A stretch of DNA of 64,000 bases from Anarhynchus alexandrinus (lineage: Eukaryota; Chordata; Aves; Charadriiformes; Charadriidae): contig VUYV01000068.1 in the NCBI GenBank assembly GCA_008711295.1, positions 1,982,582 to 2,046,581 on the forward strand, read 5' to 3'. The notes under the pieces are model-generated. The model had not been told where the DNA came from. It worked only from the letters and a program-made list of their open reading frames with translations, and ran no database searches. Shown here in pieces: positions 45,901-57,665 of the stretch (positions are counted from its first letter, which is position 1; every line of letters starts with the position of its first letter). Made by a program: the position numbers and the translations under genes.

Positions 45901-48900
45901 CTCTACCATAAAACCGTAGCACACCGAAAGAAGCAAGTACTGTTCTGGCACGGAAAGCACATCTCCTTCATCTTTAAAGAAATTGTACCTAGATGATGCT
46001 TTCACGAAGGCAGGGGGATTATAATCATGTAGGGCAATGGCTCAGTGTTCCAATATTATTGTTTTCATATTATTTATATATCAACAACATAAAGATCTCT
46101 CTTAATTCTAAAACTGCTGGCAGGAAGAAAAACATTTAAATATTGCATATCAAAGGTCTTTGAGACCAAATAATAACTTTTCTATAACCCAGTGTGTTCA
46201 ACACGCAGTCTGTGAAAATGGCTTGCTTTCATTTTTCATTCTTCTGTAGACAGATTGTTGTCACCCAAATCAGCTTTGTTGGCTCCAAATTACTGTGCTT
46301 AGTCAAATTAAGCCCCTTTTTTATATTTTTTTATTTTTTCCTCAAAATAATCAAACAGGTAATGCAGTATTCCTCTTTCAAATATATAGTAACCAAGATT
46401 TTGATATTACCATGAGGCTGAGCTATCAGAAGTCGGAGTGAAATCTTCCTTTTTCAATCCCATTTTTTAAGTTATTTCTTTTGAAAATAATACATGAAGC
46501 TTGACCCCAACAAAATTTTTGCCCCACATTTAAACTGCAGATAAATCTTGGAAAATGCACTGTAGCTAAATTTTGGAAGATAATGCTTTCTAATTTGTTG
46601 TCCAAATCAAGGGACCTACGTTAAAGAAAATGGTGAGTGTTAGGACAGATTTTTCTAGCTTCTGTAGCAGTCAACTAGTTTTCTTCTATATTTACATATT
46701 TTTTAGAAACAAAGTTCCAAGTGTTTTGCCCTTGGGACTTACTCCAGAGTTAAGTTTGTGCTTACTCTGTTGCATATTATCTCACTCATGACAGTCCATC
46801 AGAGCAATTAAAAAATTTCTACATGGTAAACTATAGTAATTCTTACAGCATTTATTGCTGTTTTCACTGATCCCAGTGAAACCATTTCTCCTTTTGTTCC
46901 GGAGAGTGAAAGTTCTCCTCTTCAGTAGTGTTTCTTGACTGATTGAGGGAATATCAGGTATCTTTCTTCGTCATTTGCAGCTGACGGTCACTGTGGCTGC
47001 ATTTTCCACTCTGCCAGCAGTAGTTTCTGTGTAGGATCTAAGGGACTTTCTCCCCGCACAAATGTTTTTGGGGCAGAGCCTTCCATCTTAATTATTCTCC
47101 CCTCAACCTGTCCGCAGACCTCATCTTATACTCAAAGAGATCCCATTCCCCTCCCTGGTCCGACCACGCTGCTCCGTAACTCTCCTTCCGCTGCCTCCAT
47201 GGGAGCTCGGCACTCCTCTGCAGAGCGGCATTGCAAAACCTCCTCGGGGATGAAGACCTCCTCTATTTATAGAGCGCTGAGGATAGATGAAAGTTTCCAG
47301 AGAGCATTCTGGAAGGGCTCCCATCTAGCTGCTTTGAAGGCTTACAAGGGGAAACGAGCTTGCTACCTTGCTTCACAGCTTTGCCCTGCATATAGCATTC
47401 ACCAAACCTTTGCAGTAAATTATATAGCGCACCAGGCAAGCATTTGATATTATGCATTGGCACTTATGAACCTTTGGAGAAGTTTTCTTCCTGACAGGCC
47501 TCGTCCATATCTGGATTACAAATGCAAAATCAGAGGCTTGGGGCAGATTCTCTAGCATGAACCCACATTCTCAATTGATTTTTATCCTAGGTCTGCGATT
47601 CAGTGCTAGCTTAAGATAACAGAGAGGGAGAACTGTTTTTAGCTTCATGCTGTAGTTTTTTCTTAGAAGATTCCGTCTCTCGAGACTGGTATTTTTAAAT
47701 CAAAAATAAAGTTCTAATAACAAATGCACTGCTGAGCGTTGGTCCACAAAGATATGATTCAGCATTTCTTTTATTCATGTCACAAATGAAATACGGACTA
47801 TTTCTTAAAATAGGGGAGAAATGGTCACCCTAGCTAAAATGAGGTAGGAGCCTGGCTGGGTACACAGAGTAGGCACATCCACAAACACACGAGCCTTTGT
47901 GTGTATATGAGCTAGCCATGTTTGGCCTCTCACATTGATAAGTTGCTGTTTATTTAAAAAAAAAAAAAAGGGCAGCAAGCCCTTAACTACTTTTGCCCAC
48001 AGCACATGGCTTTTATTGGAGGATGTGTTTGCACAAGGGAGGAGCGTTGCCTCCCACCCAAATTTCAACAACGCGTACCATTTGGTAAATAGGTGAGGAC
48101 AGAGTCTCTGTCTGTTCTCTGCCTATCCCCTCCAGTTCAAACTCTATCTGTATTACACAGTGAGGAAACTGTAATCTGAGGAACCTTTTTAGGAATCTGG
48201 GTTTTTTTAATGAAAACTCCTGAACATGGTCCTAGCATTAGACACAGTCTGAGGTTAAGCTCCCCAAAAACCAAACAAACAGGCAACAACAAAAAGACCC
48301 CAACCAACAACCATCAAAAAAAGAGAGAATAATGCCAGGGAGAAAACATAAGCATAATAAAACACTGAGGAAAAAAGTGAAATCCGCCTCCTGACAAGAT
48401 AAGCAGTATCATCTTCCATTGCACTGTGGGTGGCTGAAGAATGTGTAAATTGCTTGCTGACCTGTTTTTCGCTTCTGCATAAAAATGAAAGGCCATTTCT
48501 TCTAGTACCAATAAATGCCATCTTATCTCTAGGTCACTAATTAGCTAGCTGGGTGAGCAAGGAACAGGTTCGGGGGTAGCAATTCTAACAGTGACAAACC
48601 GATGCAGCACGATAGCAAGACTCAGATGCAACCCAGCCCTAATTACAGCTCTGTAGCACGTACTATCACTCTGAGAACAAAACAAGGATGTTAATAATTC
48701 ATATTCAGCTGTGTGCTTGCACAAACTCCTGGTAAGTTTAATTTTCCAGGACCTAATATTTAGGTACTACTTTGTAAAAGCTCTGCAGCGTACAATTCCA
48801 GTGCTATCGTTTACTGGATTCACTAACAGCATTGTGCCATCTGAATGTCCATTGGAAGAGATAAAACGAATAGCGTCAATTTAGATCATGCAGGGGGAAG

Positions 48901-51900
48901 ACAACAATTTTTCATACTAATATAGGAATTTAAATTACTAAATATCTACTCCTAGCATTCCTGGTTTAGTAACTGTCTGTCCTTGGTATAAGTTGCTTGA
49001 GAAGTGTTTTAAAACATGCTGCAATATCTTACTCTGGTATTAGAGTATTCGCACAGAGGGTTGTGCTTATTAGCATAGGAAACAAGAAGACCCAGAACAC
49101 CATCATAATGAGCGTGCATCTGTATCGCAATTTTTAATACCGCAATTGTTCAGTTCTAAAATCTCAAGAACTATTTTAATCAACAGACAGAACCTTTCAA
49201 CTACTAAAACCTGAAAAGAAAAAAAAAAAACAACAACTTACAAAATGTGAGTCCCTGGCATGCTGTTCACAGAATCAATAGCCTAAAACACCTCTCCCCG
49301 CATCCTTAGCAGAATCAGCTGATGCTAGCCATTATCCCAGCTTGGTATAGAATATCCCACGCTTTGGATCTGCCGATTCTCTCAATACAGTTTCAAAAGG
49401 AATGGCTTCTCTCTCAGTTAGGGAGAAAGCAGAAATGGGTCAAGTTATAGAATATGAAGTAAATAAGGGTGAAGTTACGTGACACAACTGAGTCAGCTCA
49501 CCATTCTGACTTGGGTGGTCCTGCTTTTCCCTCCCTGACTCCTGGCCTTGCTGGTCCACACCCTCTCTTGCACCACATCAAACCACTCGGTAAGATGATC
49601 CAACTTGTTAATCCAACAGAAAACTATTCTCTTGAACTGAGTCACCACAGGGCTTGACAAGCGTGGTGCTAAGGAGCGTGCTGCTGGAGGGAGCAGAACC
49701 ACCCCTTTCGGTGGGCACCAACTCAACGCTCGTGGCTTAAATGGAGCACAACCGAAGAAAGCGTTGCAGAAGGGCACAAGAGGAGCACTTGGAGGCAAAC
49801 AGACGGGGATGGTGTAAAAGCCTCTGTCTTCGGAAAGGATGGAAATGCAAGAAAAGGCATCACAAAGCCTGTGGGATGGGGGAGACACCGAGGGGGGCAA
49901 TGGCAGGAGAGCAACGGGACATTGCATCCTTATATGCATCAGAGGGGTGCGTGGGAGCCCAGAGGCACTGTCCTGGCAGAAGGGGGAACATGGAGTGCAG
50001 GAGAACACGGTGCTGAGCTGTACTGAGTCCACCTAGATTGTGATGGCTCTTCAGGGTTCAGGTTCACAACGCCTGTGTGTGTGTGCGTGTCTGTAGCCAG
50101 CCCTGGCAAAGGTGAGCTCTTCAGGACAGATGTGCTATCTTGATAGTTTAACAAAACAAGAGCTATAATATTGTATCCCCATTGTTCAAGAAAAGGGGGA
50201 GGCCACCATTGTTCACTTGGAAAACAAACAAAAATGAAGCCTGCCCCCATTCTTCTCGAGGAATTGCCTCATCAAAAAAAAATCAAACCCCCGAGTCTTA
50301 TTGAGGAATAACACCTAGGCAGTCTTATCAGCTCAAAAACTCCCTCACTATTATCTTTTCCTTCCTCTCTTAAATTACTGAGACAGGTTTCTCCTTTCAT
50401 AGCAGCAAATGTTTTAAGCTTGCTGTTTTCTTAGAATCTCTCTTACTGGTACAACTGCCTCAATAAGAAAAAGAATTTAGAGATATCAGAAATTGTGCAA
50501 GCCAGCTGGAGAAAGGGAAAAGAAACTGCATTTTCACCCAAAGATAAAGTGTCCGTTTTTTTAACAAATACATCTTAAGGGCTTCAGGAACAGTTCTTGA
50601 GTTCCTCTCTTGAGATCTGGGTAATAGTTTCTAGGGAATCAGGAAAAAAAGCAGAGACTGTAACCCATTAAATAGCAGGATATATTGTAATGCATGAGCT
50701 GAGGCACTCTCAAGCTTCTCAAACCAAAGGGCGCAGAGCAAACTGCCCTTCTTGACCACACCCAGGGCATCCCTTGGCTCTTTCCCGAACACAAGGTCAG
50801 GCACTGGCAGAAGAGAGAAGTACGTGCCTGGCAGCTGAAAGACAAGGAAAGAGAAAATATGATGTGCAATAAATCAGGTACGCGCAAAATAATCATGGCA
50901 GGCCACATCACCCTAACACTGCTCGGCATTGTTTCCACCTTGATGATCTTTCAGCATGTCACGATGCTGAATCATGATGACACAGGGGCAGGAAGCACGT
51001 ATCAGATGGAAAGTGAAAAGTTCATGTTATGATTGTGGCCCTACGAAGCGCTGGAGAGACTTTCTTTACGTTGGACTCCCTTGTTCTCACGCTGGAAGAC
51101 TTGTCTGCACCAAAATAGAGAAAAGCTTCCGGACTAGTTCAGATGAATTTGACCCACATACAGATAAAACAGGAAACTGCCCCCCCCCCCCCCCCCCCCC
51201 CNAAGAGTGTTTAAAAAATATTCTTAAAAGTAACTTTCTGTCCATAACTGGACTTTAAGCACCCTGAGGGCCTGCTGGCTTGCTTAAGTTAGAGGCCAAA
51301 AATGTACGTAATTGTCAATCTTTAGCAAGACAGGGAGTTCTTTTCTAACCAAAGCCAGAAATACTCCCTCTGGAGAAACCTCACAAACAATGTAGAAAAA
51401 GCTTTTGAACTTTCCATGGTACAAAGTTTAAAATGAGGACAAAACTGGAATGAGTCGATCTTGAGCATTTTCTAAGCTCTGCTGCATTTCCATAGCTTTA
51501 CACATACAGACATCTGGTAGCAGCATTTTCAGTTGAAAAAAAAAAAGCCATTGTCTTGTATTTCACGAGCGTAATTAATTTTTCTTTAAATACGAATAAA
51601 ATTATTAAAGTAGTAAAATATTTTAATACGTATAAATCTCTCTGGATCAACCCTAAACAGAATTTTGATGTAATAAAAATAGGTTATATTCCTAGAGAAG
51701 TGAAGGCATATCACTTCAGGTAGACATAGGGACAGTGAAAACAATTTTAGCTGAAGAGCCCGGAAGAATCCCGCAATTTTAAACACAATATTAAACACAA
51801 GTTTACACAAAGTAATTGAGAATACTTCTCCTTGTAATTTAGCCCAACACTTATAATCTCAGATTATAATGAAAGGTTTTTCCTTTAAACATTACACCAT

Positions 51901-54745
51901 TATGATATTCAGTGACAAACCACCAAATTATTCTGTTACTTTAATTTCAGCAAACTTTTAGGGAAACTCTACAATGGCATCAATGAGCACTAAGCCGGGT
52001 GGGAGTTAGGCCAAGGTACTGCAGATTATTTTCAGGGCTCTGAGCCCGATTCTCCATTGCCCCAAGGGCTGTGTGCCACTTCATACTGAGACAGGGGAAC
52101 ATCAAGCTCTTGGCGTATCAGACTGCTGAAGCCTGGATCTTGAGAATCGCTGAGACCCCAGAGCTTGTGGTCCTGCGCTCCTCCGTAATGGCTGGCACCA
52201 GCAGAGCCAGTCAATAACCCTGCCACCTACCTGATCACCTCTCATGGGTGACCCTTTCCTCCCTTCGCAGAAACAGGGGGCAGGGGTGGTATTTGGGAGA
52301 TGAATAAACCACACTAACCCTTTGAGTACCTCAGGAAAAGTGTGCATTCAACAAAGGAGCACTTGCATAGCCTTGTGGATGTACTTTGTACAGTTTGTCC
52401 TGATTAGAAAGGAAGTGAGTTTAACAGAGAATCCAACCCAGACAAACAGTTCTCTAGTTTTATTTGGAAAAGCTGCAAACCTGTTACAGTTCACTTGCTA
52501 GTATGAAAAGCAAGCTCGAAAAATGCCACTGTTGAGATCAGTGAATAACGGTTTAAGTGGAGTAAGAGCAGTCAGGCTGAAGAACGCGGTGCGGTGGTCT
52601 GGGGGGAAGAGAGCAAATGCTACTAAGCCCCCGAGTTCTTAATTTTAATCATGACACTGTCGTGGACACACATCTGTCCGACTGATGCCTTACACTACCA
52701 CCAACCTCAGGAGCATGTGTAGCTTCCAAGTGGCCTTCTGGCAACAATGAAAAACTTAGCCTGGAGTCCCAAGGACGTTTTTCATGTTCACAGTAAAACT
52801 ATCTGAATATGAGATTACTTTTTATTTAAACTTTATTTGTAAGTTGATTTTGTTCTGTGAATTAAACTTCTCTAATCTTGTTATTCTGCATTCCCCTCTC
52901 TCCCTGGGCTTCAAAGATTCTTTTTTTGGTTGCTTATACAACCTTACCACTGCAGTACTCCAAACATATAAAGCATGGTATAAATGCAGCTATTATTATT
53001 ACTTACTGAAAACAGAAAAGTTATTCATTGACCAACCCCCCCTCCCCTTTTTTTTTTTTGCATTTCTAATAAACATAACAGATCCATATCTAAGTGGTGA
53101 CAAAAAACTATGACCTTGCATTAAGTTTATCCCACAACGTCCTCATCATGACTGGTATTAAAAGACTTTTCACGTGAAGTCTCTGCAAAGCAGTATGTCT
53201 CATCATTACCGAGTCACCAGTCAAGTTCTTTTCCAGCATTCACTGACACATGCAAGAAATAAGCTATCTTGGAAACGCCACATTAGGGAGCAAGTGAAGA
53301 GTAATCAGCAGAAAAGAAAGAGGAGGAAGTCCCTTCCCCATCAGTTTTGGCAACCATCACATTGGTCATTTTGTTTTGCATACCATATGCTGCTTTTCGT
53401 AGTGCTTTGTCCTTACCCTGTCTTTTAAGGAACAAGCTCTTTGGCAATGAATGGAGTCTTTATATGCTTGGAAAACATTTCTAGCATATTGTAGACACCA
53501 TTGTAATATAAATACTCATTGTCTTCCAGAGTTTCCTTACCACCACCACTCTTTTCTGCAGCTTTGTCACTGGACAACAACCTTCACTGAATTGTTTTGT
53601 GCTGCTGGTGCAGTGCTGTAATCATAAAATATGGCAAATGCTTCATATACCCGAAGATGGATTTTGTTGAATTTGGTATTTCTGTTGATCACGCTGGGGA
53701 ACAGTATGTCAAGACAACCTCAAGTAGCTCAGCACAGTAGCAAATGTAAAAACTAAGACCAAGACCTTTAATTTTATCCCAAAAGACATGTGGGAAAGAG
53801 AGGGAAAGAACAAAAGACTTTTGAAGCCAAATTAGCCCATGAATTAATAACTATCATTAGGTTTTAGCCAGGCACCATGCTTGTACCTTGGTCCTTTTCT
53901 TATTTGTTTCATAGTTGGACTATTGAGTTTGGAGTCTGTGACTTTCATCTCCATTATGTTTGCTGAAGGAGTACGCAACAAATGCAAAAGGTCTTTAACT
54001 CTTCAGTTTCTTTCTGGCAGAACATCATTGTTTGCATTTCTCACGTTTTTGAAAATAACAGCCTTGACTCTCTTCTCATTTAGCTCAGTTCAACAATGCT
54101 GCAAGTCTAAGGAATTCAGTTGCATTAATCTCAGTTTAAAGCAAGCTCGAGGAATGCCTAGCCTAGTATTTCTGACATACCTCATATACCTGTAGTTAAA
54201 GAACAACTCTCATTAAATCTAGATTAAAAATCTGTCCACTTTATGTTCTGGACTTAAAACTTGTTTTTAACCCCCCTCCTTCTGCCTCTACCACTGTATT
54301 TTCCTCCTTTTAAAAGCAATGAACAAAGAAATTATTAAGCTGCAACTCTATCTGGTTTTAGTTCCCAGCTTTCCCAGTTTATTTGGCTTTTTTTTTTTTT
54401 TTAATTCAGCCTTGGAGCTTGCTGATCACATTCACCTTGAAATCTCATCCTTTGGGCTTTCATGACCTTGTCCTCTCAGTACTCCTTTCGCCTTTCTAAT
54501 AATTCACCCTGTTTTTCCTTCTCATTTTCTGTGTATGTACCACAGGCGTTTGTAGCCTTGTCACACTTTGTTTCTCCTTTTACATCCTTCACGTAGTACA
54601 CGCAGTGCCTAACATTCCTCCAAGTCCTATGCTACGTCAATTAATTTTAAATCTAGTTCTATAGAGAGAGATGGCAAGAACCAAACCATTTTAATTGCGC
54701 ACATAAAGACATCTCAGTATAATACAAGTATATTATAGTCTTAAG
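43000..54745. other. Intergenic region upstream of EGLN1
   Basis: Moderately GC-rich to about 44.6 kb, then AT-rich unique sequence. It holds a C22 homopolymer with a gap (51180-51202) and short A or T runs (47957, 49211, 53049, 54389). No further gene, RNA gene or mobile element is recognised. Confidence 0.65.
51180..51202. repeat. C22 homopolymer ending in a 1-base gap
   Basis: Twenty-two C followed by N. The length is probably an assembly estimate; G-strand runs like this fold into quadruplexes and stop polymerases. Confidence 0.9.
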
Positions 54746-54855
54746 CCTCGCAATAGCCTGTGAGGAGCAAAACCATTACTATTCCTCTTCTACAGTGGCA
54801 AAGAAAAACGGATTTATCCAAAATCACATGAAAGCCTATGGCAGCCAGAGGACCC
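54746..54855 (-). mobile_element. Probable MIR/CORE-type SINE fossil, reverse orientation
   Basis: The plus strand reads cctcgcaatagcctgtgagg, then an ATTACTATTCCTCTTCTACAG block, GGCAAAGAAAAACGG, TTATCCAAAATCACATGAAA and GGCAGCCAGAGG. This follows the order of the reverse complement of the MIR body (CCTCACAA..CCTGTGAGG, TTATTATCCCCATTTTACAG, GAGGAAACTGAGG, CCAAGGTCACACAG, GGCAGAGC), with many substitutions. The age would predate the split of birds and mammals. Match made by eye. Confidence 0.5.
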
Positions 54856-55480
54856 ATTTCACCTTTCTACCTCCAGATCCGTATCTTGGCTCATGTATTT
54901 GGCACTTCTTGGACTTTAGAGTGGATTTGCTTAACTTACAGGCAATGCACACCAACTGCAGGCATTGCCTCTCACCAGCCCAGCCCACGGAGCAAACGCT
55001 TGCCATCTGTTCACCAAATGGTTCTCCGAGGGGGTGGGCAGGAGAACCCCCAGCGCAGGAGAGCCCTTGCTCCGGCTTACCATGAGTCTCTACAGCATCG
55101 ACCACCATGTTGGGCTGTATCACTGGAAACTGCAGAATACACTCCGCTTTCCTAACATCTACCTGAAGCAAGCAAAGCCATGGTTAAGCTGGATTGATCG
55201 GAGCTTACACATCACATCCGAGGAGTCCAGGTCCTCATGTGGCTTCTGACAGCCGACGTGACTGTGTCGGGACCTTCGTCCCTCCACCGGCGCTGCTCTG
55301 CCAAACCCGCTTCCTTTTTCCTGTCAGGGGCTTTGCCGTGTTGATCACAGCACCGGCCCCGACTCCTGGCCTCTCCTCGTTTCAGCCACCACATCACCTG
55401 CTCCTTCTTCCTGCTTTTTGCTTTTGCCTTTTTAACTGGTCTGACTCCGGCCTTCGTTACCACCAAGTTAGGTGGGACAC
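54856..55480. other. Proximal upstream region of EGLN1
   Basis: Unique sequence rising in GC toward the EGLN1 CpG island. Overlapping frames of 96-111 codons occur on both strands at 54795-55171 without recognisable domains; part is the SINE fossil. Confidence 0.6.
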
Positions 55481-55484
55481 AAGC

Positions 55485-55516
55485 CACAGGTTATTTATGA
55501 GGGAGCGAGCGCACGT
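55485..55516 (-). promoter_or_regulatory. Candidate hypoxia-response element of the EGLN1 promoter
   Basis: The minus strand reads gggacgtgcgc, containing the HIF core ACGTG (55512-55516). A CACAG, the accessory element seen in classical HREs, lies 22 bases away on the plus strand (55485-55489). The mammalian EGLN1 promoter has a functional HRE giving HIF-driven feedback, so a counterpart is expected here. Whether this is the orthologous site cannot be shown without alignment. Confidence 0.45.
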
Positions 55517-55899
55517 CCCACTCGGCCAGCTATCCAGCGGGGATATTTTGGGGCTTTCAGAAGCGACAAAACCTGGCCCTCCACAGTGGCCGGGTGCCGC
55601 CGTCACCCTCCTCGTCACTCAAGGCCACACTCAAGGCTTCCATGACGGCCCGGCGCCCCTCCTGCCCCTCGGTGCCGCCGCCCCACCTGCGGCGGGCCCG
55701 CACTCCCTCCGCTCAACCCGGAGAGGGCAGCGGGGCAGCTCGCCGCTGCGGACGGGGACAAGGGCGCCCACGGATTAGCGACGGCGGGAGTGCTCCTGTG
55801 ACACAACCCCACCAGCCTCCTCCGTCCCCGGCGGCGTGGTTCCGCGGCGGCCGGGGAGGCCGCGCTCCTTGGGAGGCCGCTTCCGGCCGCCCCCCCCCC

Positions 55900-56892
55900 N
55901 NNNNNNNNNNNNNNNNNNNNNNNNNNNNNNNNNNNNNNNNNNNNNNNNNNNNNNNNNNNNNNNNNNNNNNNNNNNNNNNNNNNNNNNNNNNNNNNNNNNN
56001 NNNNNNNNNNNNNNNNNNNNNNNNNNNNNNNNNNNNNNNNNNNNNNNNNNNNNNNNNNNNNNNNNNNNNNNNNNNNNNNNNNNNNNNNNNNNNNNNNNNN
56101 NNNNNNNNNNNNNNNNNNNNNNNNNNNNNNNNNNNNNNNNNNNNNNNNNNNNNNNNNNNNNNNNNNNNNNNNNNNNNNNNNNNNNNNNNNNNNNNNNNNN
56201 NNNNNNNNNNNNNNNNNNNNNNNNNNNNNNNNNNNNNNNNNNNNNNNNNNNNNNNNNNNNNNNNNNNNNNNNNNNNNNNNNNNNNNNNNNNNNNNNNNNN
56301 NNNNNNNNNNNNNNNNNNNNNNNNNNNNNNNNNNNNNNNNNNNNNNNNNNNNNNNNNNNNNNNNNNNNNNNNNNNNNNNNNNNNNNNNNNNNNNNNNNNN
56401 NNNNNNNNNNNNNNNNNNNNNNNNNNNNNNNNNNNNNNNNNNNNNNNNNNNNNNNNNNNNNNNNNNNNNNNNNNNNNNNNNNNNNNNNNNNNNNNNNNNN
56501 NNNNNNNNNNNNNNNNNNNNNNNNNNNNNNNNNNNNNNNNNNNNNNNNNNNNNNNNNNNNNNNNNNNNNNNNNNNNNNNNNNNNNNNNNNNNNNNNNNNN
56601 NNNNNNNNNNNNNNNNNNNNNNNNNNNNNNNNNNNNNNNNNNNNNNNNNNNNNNNNNNNNNNNNNNNNNNNNNNNNNNNNNNNNNNNNNNNNNNNNNNNN
56701 NNNNNNNNNNNNNNNNNNNNNNNNNNNNNNNNNNNNNNNNNNNNNNNNNNNNNNNNNNNNNNNNNNNNNNNNNNNNNNNNNNNNNNNNNNNNNNNNNNNN
56801 NNNNNNNNNNNNNNNNNNNNNNNNNNNNNNNNNNNNNNNNNNNNNNNNNNNNNNNNNNNNNNNNNNNNNNNNNNNNNNNNNNNNNNNNNNNN
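55900..56892. other. Assembly gap, 993 N, hiding the start of EGLN1
   Basis: The gap begins after a C11 run in extremely GC-rich sequence. It removes the EGLN1 start codon, most likely the 5' UTR, and the MYND-type zinc finger region known from the family. Open frames of 376-605 codons across the Ns are artefacts. Confidence 0.97.
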
Positions 56893-56893
56893 A

Positions 56894-57664
<771 letters not shown>

Positions 57665-57665
57665 N
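57665..57665. other. Single unknown base (N)
   Basis: One ambiguous base in GC-rich intron 1 sequence. Confidence 0.97.

Noticed and set aside
48140..48190. Second MIR-like match (acagtgaggaaactg)
   Set aside because: Only about 15 bases resemble the MIR body, too short to support a relic.
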